NCBI GenBank assembly: GCA_019234945.1
Contig: JAFAKX010000136.1
Coordinates: 1-63,572, forward strand
Reading direction: 5' to 3'
Length of the DNA stretch: 63,572 nt
Source of the DNA: Silvibacterium sp.
GTDB taxonomy: Bacteria > Acidobacteriota > Terriglobia > Terriglobales > Acidobacteriaceae
The notes beneath the pieces were generated by a model, which made no database searches, was not told the DNA's origin, and was given only the letters and a program-made list of their open reading frames with translations. A program made the position numbers and the translations under genes. This document shows, in pieces, positions 1 through 7,959 of the stretch; the first letter of the stretch is position 1; each line of letters starts with the position of its first letter.

Positions 1-259
1 TATCGAAGTATCTGACCCAGGCGTGCTGCTCTTCGAGCGCCGGCGTCACCAGCGTTCGCAGGATCGAGGACTTGCCGACACCCGATGGGGCGTAAAGCAG
101 CGTGAGCCTTGCCGAGAAGATCTTGTCCTTGAGGTAATTGGCGTCGAGCTCGCGCCCGAAGAAGATGGCCTTCTCGGTCCGCTCGCAGGGACGCAGCCCG
201 ACGTAGGGCGCCCTGAGGTGAGCGATTGCTGAGTCGATTTCGAGACTGCTAGCCAGCAC
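1..259 (-). CDS. nSTAND1-type NTPase, N-terminal part (cut by left edge)
   Basis: Only the first 86 codons or so are present. Reading from a GTG at 259, the protein has a PYVGLRP segment, an IFFGRE segment and then a P-loop, APSGVGKSS, at about residues 53-61, followed by ILRTLVTPALEE. This order (P.GLRPF, FFGRE, GxSGxGKSS) is the signature of the nSTAND1 NTPase domain described in bacterial conflict systems. The GTG overlaps the stop of the DUF4062-SIR2 gene by 11 bases and no ATG is available, so translational coupling to that gene is likely. STAND NTPases usually act as ligand-triggered oligomerising switches; the C-terminal sensor or effector that would define the role lies outside the window. 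Family call firm, function inferred. Confidence 0.8.
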   Translation of the reverse strand, partial: MLASSLEIDSAIAHLRAPYVGLRPCERTEKAIFFGRELDANYLKDKIFSARLTLLYAPSGVGKSSILRTLVTPALEEQHAWVRYFD

Positions 260-1715
260 GGGAAGCACCGTTCTTTCCGGGGGAGAGACTCGCGAGCACG
301 CGCTGCGCAAACTCGTCGGGCGAGACGCGCAGTATGTCGGCGCCCAGCCTGTGCCAGACCATCTCTTCCATAGAAGAAGCTGGCTGCCTTACAACGATCG
401 GCGTCGGGCGCGATCCCTGCGCCTGCACGAGCTGGAAGACCTGCATAACGAGCCGGTAATGCCACACATCGAGGCCGTAGCCGGCGAACAGCAATGGCCG
501 GCGCTGCAGGTGGCGGCACAGGGCCGTAGGAATCTGCGTCATCTCGTGCTCGAGCCGCCCAAGCAGGACCAGGTGATCGCTCTCGGTCATGACGACGGTG
601 TCGATCTCGAGGTCTGGATCAAGCCGGTCGTGAAGAAGAGGCGAGCCGAGCGGCTTGTAGATGATGTACTTGTTCGGGTCGAGGCGAACCTTGTCGGCCA
701 CCGTGATCTCGTGCTTCTCTCCGTCAAAGACAAGCAGCTTTCCGTCGTTCTCGTTCCGGAACGAGCGCACGATATGGCAGACGAGGGTGTATTGCTTGCC
801 TTGTTTTTCCAGGTATTGCTCGAGCACCAGATCGCAGGTGGAGGAGACGATCAGGGGCGGACGCGCCGCTTCCAGCAGAAGCTGGTAAATGAGCGGCGGA
901 GTCTTCAGTTCGGCCATGCGCTCCTCGATGATGCGGTGCAGCTTTCCGAGGAAATCGAACCGCGAATCCAGGTGGCGCTCCATGTATTCAGCTGCGGTCG
1001 CGAGGCAGGACTCGTCCTGGCTGGCATCCACGCCAAGGGCCTTCGACAGCTCACGCGCGCTGAGGCCTCCGTTGCCGTAGACGCCCGATCCCATGAACGG
1101 GATGATGGTACCCTCGACTACCCCGGCGCAGGCGCGGCTGAAGAAATCCGGCCCCTCGGCTGCGGCTGCAGCCTTTGCCTCCTCCCGGGCGATCAGCTCC
1201 TGCTGAAAGTTGAGCAGCACGGCTCCTACTTTGGAGCGAAACTGCGGAAGCTGATCGGTCTCCTTGGCGGCGGGATTGGGCTGCTCGGGATCGAAGAACT
1301 CCGCGGGCAGATTGAGGTTTCCGCGGAACTGCTTGACCCACTCGCGTGCGGTTTGGCTGTCTTCGTAAAGGTCGCCGGGCCAGGTGTTCTTGTTGGCAAG
1401 CAGACCGAGCACAGGAATGTTGTTCCTGCGCGCGTATTCGATTTCGAGCGCCGTGATGGAATCGGCTCCGTTGCCGCCCTGATCCACCGTGGGGACGTAA
1501 CCTTGGCGGAAGGCCATGAGGAGGAGCACCAGGTCGGCCTTCTCCATTTTTTTGCAGCATGCTTCGACCACCGGATTCGACATGGCGCCCCAATACTCGT
1601 TCATGATGGGGAACCAGCCGCGCGCAAGGATGACCTGCTGCGCTACCTGCCGATAGGAATGCAGATCCTCCGAGGTGGAGGAGACGAACACCGATAGCTG
1701 GCGATTCAGAGCCAT
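249..1715 (-). CDS. DUF4062 - SIR2-like domain protein
   Basis: 488 residues. Residues 5-150 match DUF4062 (LSVFVSSTSEDL near the start, then an LEIEYARRNNIPVLGL segment). Residues 190-450 form a SIR2_2-like domain: PFMGSGVY at about 206-213 is the nucleotide-binding glycine loop, followed by an SSTCDLVLE strand, a YKPLGSP strand, a TESDHL helix start and FAGYGLDVWHYR. SIR2 NADases of defence systems normally have TTN(F/Y)D and K(L/x)HG at the second and third of these; here the Asn position reads Thr and the His position reads Leu, so NAD hydrolysis may be lost. No signal peptide. It precedes and overlaps an nSTAND1 NTPase gene, suggesting a two-component sensor or defence module. The role is inferred. 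Confidence 0.85.
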   Translation of the reverse strand: MALNRQLSVFVSSTSEDLHSYRQVAQQVILARGWFPIMNEYWGAMSNPVVEACCKKMEKADLVLLLMAFRQGYVPTVDQGGNGADSITALEIEYARRNNIPVLGLLANKNTWPGDLYEDSQTAREWVKQFRGNLNLPAEFFDPEQPNPAAKETDQLPQFRSKVGAVLLNFQQELIAREEAKAAAAAEGPDFFSRACAGVVEGTIIPFMGSGVYGNGGLSARELSKALGVDASQDESCLATAAEYMERHLDSRFDFLGKLHRIIEERMAELKTPPLIYQLLLEAARPPLIVSSTCDLVLEQYLEKQGKQYTLVCHIVRSFRNENDGKLLVFDGEKHEITVADKVRLDPNKYIIYKPLGSPLLHDRLDPDLEIDTVVMTESDHLVLLGRLEHEMTQIPTALCRHLQRRPLLFAGYGLDVWHYRLVMQVFQLVQAQGSRPTPIVVRQPASSMEEMVWHRLGADILRVSPDEFAQRVLASLSPGKNGASRAG

Positions 1716-1915
1716 GCCATCCCTTTGAGATACGGCACTGTCGCGGTGCGAAACCAGAGGGCCGAGCCGTTATGCTCCGGCGGAAAGGCAATCCGCGCCG
1801 CGCTTGCGGCTTGCGCACAAAATTACCACCGCTGGTGCGGGGTTTCCACTACAACCGTTCTGCAGCGGGGAAATGTGCCGGGATAGCAAACGGCCATGGA
1901 AAGCAGGGCAGCGGC

Positions 1916-3334
1916 TCAGCGTGGAACCCTGGTTCTGGAGTTCTGCCACGCGTCGAAGCCGCCCGTCAGGTCGGCGATGTCGCGCAAGCCAGCGCGCCTC
2001 AGGATGCTGGTGGCGATAGAGCTGCGGTATCCGCCCTTGCAGTGGACGACGATAAGTCTGTCAGAATCAAGTTCGCCGGTTCGCGCCGACAACTGTTCGA
2101 GCGGGATACGGATAGAATTCTCAATCGCTCCTGCTTCGACCTCGCCCGGCTCGCGGACATCGAGAATGGCGACCTTGCCCTTTTCGCTCTCGAGGACCTC
2201 GTCAAACTCTGCAGGGGAAATCTGCGGGATGTAATCGAGCTCTAATCCGGGGATGTATTCGAGCTCCAATCCGGCTTCCATCCAGCCAGCGATTCCGTTT
2301 TCGAGGTATCCGTCGACGTGTTCGATGCCGACGCGCGCCAGCCGTAACTGCGATTCGCTCAAATGATCCGGGTCTTCGCAGACGAGAATGATGTGCTTAT
2401 CGAGGCCGAGAATGCGCGCGGCCCAGGAAGCGTATTGGCCGGAGAGGCCGATGTGCAGCGAGCCGGGAACATAAGCAACCGCAAACTGCACCGACGGGCG
2501 TGTGTCGAGAATAATTGCGCCCTCGGACTGCCGGCGCAACACTGCCGCTGCCTTAAGCGGAGCGGGCGGGGGAAGCTGAGCGATCGCTGAGGCCCCGTGA
2601 CGGTTCATCTCCGCGTCGCGGCCGAAGTATTCCGGCCGGGGCGGAAGGCTGTCGGTGAGCAGGTGGACGAACTCCTCTGGGGTACGTGCCTGCAGTGCGT
2701 AGTTGAAGCGGCGCTCCTTGCCGATGGTAGACGAGCGCTCGCTGCCCATCTGGCGACCGCACAGTGAGCCTGCGCCGTGCGCCGGAAAAATCTCCGTCTC
2801 ATCGGGAAGCTTGAGCAGCTTCCCGTGCAGGCTCTTGTAAAGCAGCGCTGCGAGCCCCTGCGGCGTGTGCTCGGCGGACAAATCTGGCCGGCCGACGTCG
2901 CCGACAAACAGCGTGTCGCCGGTGAAGACGGCGCGCGGTCTGGATGGCTGGGTGAGATCGGTCAACATAGCGCAGATGCTCTCGACAGTGTGTCCCGGAG
3001 TCTCGAGGAAATCGAATCGGCAGTTCCCGAACTCGAGCCGATCGCCGTCTTTGACGGGAACATGTGGGAAAGTCGCGCCGGCAGCGGCTCCCATATAAAT
3101 GCGCGCGCCGGTGCGTTCGGCAAGCTCGCGGTGCCCGGAGACGAAATCCGCATGCAGATGAGTCTCGATGATGTGCTCGATCTTCATGCCCTTCTCGCGC
3201 GCGGTGTCGATGTAGATGTCCACATCGCGCTGGGGATCGATGACGGCGGCGATTCCGTTTGAGCTGACAAGATAGGACGCGTGAGCAAGGCAGCCGAGGA
3301 AGAATTGCTCAATGGACACGAATTCTGTTTGCAT
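1916..3334 (-). CDS. MBL-fold hydrolase with two rhodanese domains (persulfide dioxygenase-like)
   Basis: About 472 residues from the ATG at 3334, where MQTEFVSIEQFF begins; a TTG at 3379 would add 15 unremarkable residues and is less likely. Residues 5-230 are a metallo-beta-lactamase fold of the ETHE1/persulfide-dioxygenase group, with THLHADFVSGH, ETPGHT, FTGDTLFVGDVGRPD and IFPAHG metal-ligand motifs. Two rhodanese domains follow: the first, near residue 280, has no CxGxxR loop (VCEDPDHLSE instead) and is probably structural; the second has the active loop HCKGGYRS. Such fusions (Blh/CstB-like) oxidise or transfer persulfide sulfur in the cytoplasm. A 24-base tandem duplication sits between the rhodanese domains. 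It stands alone downstream of the aminotransferase terminator. Confidence 0.88.
   Translation of the reverse strand: MQTEFVSIEQFFLGCLAHASYLVSSNGIAAVIDPQRDVDIYIDTAREKGMKIEHIIETHLHADFVSGHRELAERTGARIYMGAAAGATFPHVPVKDGDRLEFGNCRFDFLETPGHTVESICAMLTDLTQPSRPRAVFTGDTLFVGDVGRPDLSAEHTPQGLAALLYKSLHGKLLKLPDETEIFPAHGAGSLCGRQMGSERSSTIGKERRFNYALQARTPEEFVHLLTDSLPPRPEYFGRDAEMNRHGASAIAQLPPPAPLKAAAVLRRQSEGAIILDTRPSVQFAVAYVPGSLHIGLSGQYASWAARILGLDKHIILVCEDPDHLSESQLRLARVGIEHVDGYLENGIAGWMEAGLELEYIPGLELDYIPQISPAEFDEVLESEKGKVAILDVREPGEVEAGAIENSIRIPLEQLSARTGELDSDRLIVVHCKGGYRSSIATSILRRAGLRDIADLTGGFDAWQNSRTRVPR
2226..2273. repeat. 24-bp tandem duplication inside the MBL-rhodanese gene
   Basis: Two adjacent 24-base units, 2226-2249 and 2250-2273, differ at only two positions and keep the frame. 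On the protein they give GLELEYIP followed by GLELDYIP, in the linker between the two rhodanese domains. It looks like a recent in-frame slippage duplication. Confidence 0.85.
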
Positions 3335-3436
3335 GCGTGGGTTCTCACTATGATATGCGGCGTTTGTGCCTGAATCCAATCACGCCAGCGATTCAAGAAC
3401 CCGCGTAGAGTTGGAAGGCTCTCCAAGTAGAGCGGC

Positions 3437-3470
3437 AAAAGAAAAGGGCAGCAGAGAGGATCTGCCGCCC
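3437..3470 (-). terminator. Rho-independent terminator of the aminotransferase gene
   Basis: Read on the minus strand, GGGCGGCAG and CTGCTGCCC (3462-3470 and 3446-3454, one mismatch) flank a 7-base loop and are followed by TTTTCTTTT (3437-3445). It lies 15 bases past the stop of the gene at 3485-4888. Confidence 0.8.
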
Positions 3471-3484
3471 CGAGATTTTGCTGA

Positions 3485-4888
3485 CTAAACAGCCGTTCCC
3501 GCCAGCGATTTTGCCTGCTCTTGCCCGACCAGCAAGATGCACTCCTCGAGAATGTCCAGCGCGACGGCGGCTTCATGCTGATTGACGATCAGCGGAGGAG
3601 CCAGGCGGATGGATGTCTCGCCGCAGCCGAGAATCAACAGGCCGCGCTCGAAGGCCAGGTCGACGATGCGGTCACGCCATGTGCCGGCGGGCTCGCGCGA
3701 GTCCTGATCCTTCACGATCTCGATGCCGATCATCAGGCCGCGCCCGCGAACCTCGCCCACAATGTCGAAGCGCTCAGGCCAGCTGCGCAGCCGGTCGAAC
3801 ATCAGCTCACCGATCTTCGCCGCGTTCGCAATGCCTTCGCGTTCGAGGACGTCCATGGTGGCCAACGCCGCGGCAATGGCCACGGGGTTGCCGCCGAATG
3901 TCGACGCGTGCGAGCCCGGCTTCCAGTCCATGATTTCGGCGCGCGTCATGCAGATGCCGAGCGGCATGCCCGAAGCGATGCCCTTCGCCATGCAGACGAT
4001 ATCCGGCTCGACGCCCGTGTGCTCGATGGCCCACCACTTGCCCGTACGGCCCGCCCCGGACTGCACCTCATCCGCGACGAGAAGAATGCCGAACTTGTCG
4101 CAGATGCGCCGCAGCTCCTGCATGAAGATCGTGGGCGCAACTACGTATCCACCCTCGCCCTGGATCGGCTCGACAAAGATCGCGGCGACTTCCTCGGGAG
4201 GCAGCGTCGTCTTGAAGAGCTTGTCCTCGATGTAGCGCGCGCAGCCAAGGGCGAAGGCTTCTTCCTGCTCCGGGCCACCGCTGCATCCGCGATAGGTATA
4301 GGGATATCGGACGTGCGTCACGCCGGGCAGGAGCGGTGCAAACCGGCGGCGCTGCTGCGGCTTCGACGCGGTGAGCGAAAGGGCTCCCATGGTACGCCCG
4401 TGGAAAGCTCCGAAGAAGGCAATGACGTTCTGGCGTCCCGTGTGGTAGCGGGCGATCTTGAGAGCGCACTCGATGGCCTCGGCCCCGGAGTTGCCGTAAT
4501 AGAAGCGATGCGGCCCGGGCATGGGCGCGACGGCCGAAAGCCGCTCAGCGAGGGTCACCAGCGCCTCATAGTAGAAGTCCGTCCCGGACATGTGGATCAG
4601 CTCCGCGGCCTGCTCCTGAATGGCCTTGACAACCTCGGGATGACAATGGCCGGTCGAAGTGACGGCGATGCCCGCGGCAAAATCGAGAAATTCGTTGCCG
4701 TCGACGTCCTCTACGCGAACACCGCGGCCGCGCTTGGCGACCATGGGATAGGAGCGCGTGTAGCTGGGCGATATGAGGCGGTCGTCGGCTTCGACGATCC
4801 GGCGGGCATTGGGCCCCGGCAGCGGCGTGACCAGTTTTGGTCCGTGCTGGGCCCCTTTCTGGACATAGACTTCGGATTTCTCTGTCAT
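3485..4888 (-). CDS. Class III PLP aminotransferase (acetylornithine / 4-aminobutyrate aminotransferase family)
   Basis: 467 residues, the usual length for the GabT/ArgD/omega-aminotransferase group. Visible motifs are YYGNSGAEAIECALK (cofactor phosphate loop), AFFGAFHGRT, EPIQGEGGY, DEVQSGAGRTGK and CMAKGIASG, which holds the PLP lysine; SHASTFGGNPVA follows. The ATG is preceded by AGGAGAG at good spacing. It should transfer an omega-amino group (GABA, ornithine, lysine or acetylornithine) to 2-oxoglutarate in the cytoplasm; sequence alone does not fix the donor. No arginine or GABA genes are adjacent, and arginase is 29 kb away. Single-gene unit with its own terminator. Confidence 0.88.
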   Translation of the reverse strand: MTEKSEVYVQKGAQHGPKLVTPLPGPNARRIVEADDRLISPSYTRSYPMVAKRGRGVRVEDVDGNEFLDFAAGIAVTSTGHCHPEVVKAIQEQAAELIHMSGTDFYYEALVTLAERLSAVAPMPGPHRFYYGNSGAEAIECALKIARYHTGRQNVIAFFGAFHGRTMGALSLTASKPQQRRRFAPLLPGVTHVRYPYTYRGCSGGPEQEEAFALGCARYIEDKLFKTTLPPEEVAAIFVEPIQGEGGYVVAPTIFMQELRRICDKFGILLVADEVQSGAGRTGKWWAIEHTGVEPDIVCMAKGIASGMPLGICMTRAEIMDWKPGSHASTFGGNPVAIAAALATMDVLEREGIANAAKIGELMFDRLRSWPERFDIVGEVRGRGLMIGIEIVKDQDSREPAGTWRDRIVDLAFERGLLILGCGETSIRLAPPLIVNQHEAAVALDILEECILLVGQEQAKSLAGTAV

Positions 4889-5247
4889 CGTTCTCTCCTG
4901 AAGGCTGGTTCGCCTTGGGTTTTCGTGTGGTTCGCCGGCGGTCTCTATTGAGTTAGATATGGATTCGAGCGGCGAAGGGTGCGCATGGCTGCACGCGGAG
5001 TCCGCCGAAGGCGGGGATCGCGGGACGCGCAGTCCCCTAGTCGCTGCCGAAGAGGCTAGGTCGCGTGCAGGTAGGAAGCACGCGCAGATGCCGGCGGGGA
5101 GCCATGGCGCGAGCGAATGCCCGGTTCCAGCGCTTGCGGCCGGAGTCGCGATGCAGTGTTGTCGCAGAAGTGCGCATGGCTCGCCCTCGGGCTCAGGATA
5201 TCATGCGAGCTGCACGATGAGCGACGTTCAGGCCGCCTCGCGCCCGA
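4889..5247. other. Intergenic region, no gene seen
   Basis: 359 bases between the adenine deaminase stop and the aminotransferase start. The end near 4889-4905 carries the aminotransferase ribosome-binding site on the minus strand. I see no convincing coding frame, RNA gene or terminator; short GTGCGCATGGCT-like segments recur at 4978 and 5169 but have no evident meaning. Confidence 0.5.
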
Positions 5248-6948
5248 TCAGGAGCGGACCAATTCGAACCGGTCGACATCCACCAGGCCGAAGTCGGTGA
5301 TCTTCAGGTGGGGAATCACCGGGAGCGGCAGGAAAGCCAGGTGCAGGAATGGCTCCGATAACGTGCAGCCCATCTCCCGGACGGCAGTGCGAAGGGCGTA
5401 AAGATTCGCGCGTACCGTCTCGAATGGCTGCAGACTCATGAGTCCGGCAAATGGCAGGGCGAGTTCGGCGCGGACGCGGCCGTTTTCGACGGCGACGAAC
5501 CCTCCCCCGAGTTCACGCAGGCGGTTGACGGCGACGGCCATATCGCTGTCGCTCGCACCGACGACGCAAACATTATGGCTGTCGTGGCCGACCGAGGAAG
5601 CCAGCGCGCCCTGGCGGAGGCCAAAGCCCCTGACGAATCCGCGGCCGATATTGCCGTTGCGGCCGTGCCGCTCGAGCACGCACAGCTTCAGCAGATCGCG
5701 CTCTGGGTCAGCGTGGCGCTGCCCATCGCGATAGGGCAGGTCGGCATGCAATCGCTCGGTGAGAATTTTGCCGGGGATGATGCCGATGACCGGCGTCGAT
5801 GGTCCAGAGGCACGGACTGCGAAACTGTCCGAGGTAGCGAGGCCCATCTTGATCGTGTTACCGCCGGGCGGTTCCGGCATAATGCGATTCGCGAAGGTCT
5901 CGGCGGTGACCTTGCGTCCGCGGCGGAAAACAGAGTGAATTGCGCAGCTCGCGAGATCGTCGAGCAACAGGAAGTCGGCGAGATAGCCGGGCGCGATGAG
6001 CCCGCGGTCGGTTAATCCAAAGCCGCGCGCGGCGGACCAGCTTGCGGCGCGGTAGACGGCAGCGACAGGCGCGCCGAGCGCGATGACGCGGCGGATCATG
6101 TAGTCCAGATGGCCTTCTTCGTGGATGTCCAGGGGGTTCCGGTCGTCGGTGCAAAGTCCAAGAAACGGCGAGGCAAACTCGGTGATAAAGGGAGCAAGCG
6201 CAGCAAGATCCTTCGACACAGAACCCTCGCGGATGAGCACCTGCATCCCCTTGGAGAGCTTCTCGCGGCCTTCGGCGAGGTTCGTCGTCTCGTGGCAGTT
6301 GCGAATGCCGCAGGAGAGATAGGCATTCAGAGCGTGACCGGAGACCAGCGGGGCGTGCCCGTCGATGTGCCGGCCATGGAATGCCGCGAGCTTTTCCATG
6401 CACTCGGGGTCCTTGTTCAGCACGCCGGGCACGTTCATGAACTCGGCGAGTCCAATGACCTGCGGATGATCGGCATGGGGGATTAGATCGGCCGCCGTAA
6501 GCCGTGCGCCGGAAGTCTCGAGGTCCGTAGCCGGCACGCAGGAAGAAAGCTGGACGCGCAGGTCGATGGCGGTGTTCAGGGCGGAGTCAAGGAAGTATTG
6601 AAGTCCGGTAAGGCCCAGCACGTTGCAGATCTCGTGCGGATCGCAGACCGCCGTGGTGACTCCGTGCGGCAGCACGCAGCGGTCGAACTCGCCGGGCGTG
6701 ACAAGCGTGCTCTCGCAGTGCACATGGCTGTCGATGAATCCCGGAACCGCGAAACGACCCTGGGCGTCGATCTCGTCGACACCGCGATAACTGTCGAGCG
6801 TGCCGACGATAGTGCTTCCGCAGACCGCAATATCGCCGGTCTGGATCTCGCCGGTGACTACATTGAGGATGCGCGCGTTGCGCACGACCAGGTCGGCGGG
6901 CCGGCGGCCAAGCGCCTGATCGATCTGTCGCTCCAGAATTTCTCTCAT
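5248..6948 (-). CDS. ade: Adenine deaminase
   Basis: 566 residues, typical of Ade-type adenine deaminases (amidohydrolase superfamily, binuclear metal site, cytoplasmic). It converts adenine to hypoxanthine and ammonia. Motifs: ADLVVRNARILNVVTGE at the N-terminus, PGFIDSHVHCEST (first metal ligands), HGVTTAVCDPHE, GLAEFMNVPG, ISGHA-like VSGHAL, LCTDDRNP, and a C-terminal Ade domain with VGHDSHN and VAVNRLRELGGG. It is the last gene of a minus-strand series with gluQ 45 bases upstream. It supplies the adenine branch feeding the xanthine dehydrogenase/ureide operon at 44-55 kb, although the genes are far apart. Confidence 0.93.
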   Translation of the reverse strand: MREILERQIDQALGRRPADLVVRNARILNVVTGEIQTGDIAVCGSTIVGTLDSYRGVDEIDAQGRFAVPGFIDSHVHCESTLVTPGEFDRCVLPHGVTTAVCDPHEICNVLGLTGLQYFLDSALNTAIDLRVQLSSCVPATDLETSGARLTAADLIPHADHPQVIGLAEFMNVPGVLNKDPECMEKLAAFHGRHIDGHAPLVSGHALNAYLSCGIRNCHETTNLAEGREKLSKGMQVLIREGSVSKDLAALAPFITEFASPFLGLCTDDRNPLDIHEEGHLDYMIRRVIALGAPVAAVYRAASWSAARGFGLTDRGLIAPGYLADFLLLDDLASCAIHSVFRRGRKVTAETFANRIMPEPPGGNTIKMGLATSDSFAVRASGPSTPVIGIIPGKILTERLHADLPYRDGQRHADPERDLLKLCVLERHGRNGNIGRGFVRGFGLRQGALASSVGHDSHNVCVVGASDSDMAVAVNRLRELGGGFVAVENGRVRAELALPFAGLMSLQPFETVRANLYALRTAVREMGCTLSEPFLHLAFLPLPVIPHLKITDFGLVDVDRFELVRS

Positions 6949-6993
6949 CGCTCCCCTGCGAGCAGTGCGGATTCCGTAGATTATAGGGCGGCG

Positions 6994-7917
6994 CTAGGGA
7001 ATCGCTCCTCGCAGGGCATTGGCCGGCCTTAATGCTTCGGCCATCCGTCGCACCTCCTCGGGAGTTTTGCCTTGCTCGCGAAGGGCGCGGATGGCGAGCG
7101 CGTCGTGTCGCTTGGCTAACCGCTGGCCGTTGTCGTCGACGATCAGTGGACAGTGATACCAGGCGGGCGGCTCGACTCCGAGCGCGCGATAGAGCAGGAT
7201 CTGACGGGCCGTCGAACGAAGCAAGTCGGCGCCGCGGACCACTTCCGTGATGCGCATTCCTGCATCGTCGACCACGCAGGCGAGCTGGTAGGCGGGCACG
7301 TCGTCACGACGCCAGATGAGGAAGTCTCCGAAATCGGTTCCGGCAATGAACTTCTGCGCGCCGAAGTAGCCGTCTTCGAACGCTACGGGCTCGCCGTCAG
7401 GAACGCGGAAGCGCCAGTTGATCCCGGCGGGAGAGGCGAAGTTACGCGGAACCGGGCCGGATGGACGGCATGTGCCGGGGTAACGCGGCTCATCGTCGTT
7501 GTCCTGTGGAGCGCTTACAGCCTGTGCGAGGTCTTTCCGCGAGCATCGGCAGGGATAGATGAATCCGCTGTCGAGGAGCCTGCGCCATGCGGCGAGATAG
7601 TGATCGCGGCGCTCGCTCTCGGAATACGGAGCGAACGGCCCGCCAACGTCGGGGCCCTCCTGCCAGTAAATACCGAGCCAGGCGAGGTCTTCGAGCATCG
7701 CGTGATAGAACTCCGGCCGCGAGCGCTGCGCATCCAGATCGTCGCTGCGAAGTACCAGCGTTCCCCTGGCCTCGCGTGCCCGGGCGTCGGCTTCGAAGAA
7801 CGTGCTGGCGTGACCGAGATGCAGCAGTCCCGTTGGCGAGGGCGCGAGGCGTCCGCGATAATTTCGCAGCGGATCGGACGGGACCTGACGCGAACCCGCC
7901 TGTTCGGTCGAAGCCAT
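6994..7917 (-). CDS. gluQ: Glutamyl-Q tRNA(Asp) synthetase
   Basis: 307 residues, matching GluQ (YadB), a truncated class I glutamyl-tRNA synthetase that lacks the anticodon-binding domain and glutamylates queuosine on tRNA(Asp). The N-terminus has RLAPSPTGLLHLGHA (HIGH-type motif). CxC cysteines of the zinc site occur in YPCRCSRKDL and the PRYPGTC segment, and QRLAKRHD replaces KMSKS. It starts at an ATG at 7917 and sits 42 bases after the NrfD gene and 45 bases before ade, so it may share a transcript with them without a functional link. Confidence 0.93.
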   Translation of the reverse strand: MASTEQAGSRQVPSDPLRNYRGRLAPSPTGLLHLGHASTFFEADARAREARGTLVLRSDDLDAQRSRPEFYHAMLEDLAWLGIYWQEGPDVGGPFAPYSESERRDHYLAAWRRLLDSGFIYPCRCSRKDLAQAVSAPQDNDDEPRYPGTCRPSGPVPRNFASPAGINWRFRVPDGEPVAFEDGYFGAQKFIAGTDFGDFLIWRRDDVPAYQLACVVDDAGMRITEVVRGADLLRSTARQILLYRALGVEPPAWYHCPLIVDDNGQRLAKRHDALAIRALREQGKTPEEVRRMAEALRPANALRGAIP

Positions 7918-7959
7918 GTGTTGATTATGAACTGCTCAAGCCATTGCTCAAGACGAAGT

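Noticed and set aside
5041-5247. Short frames and possible small RNA before adenine deaminase
   Set aside because: No start signal, no conserved structure, no purine riboswitch-like fold could be recognised by eye.
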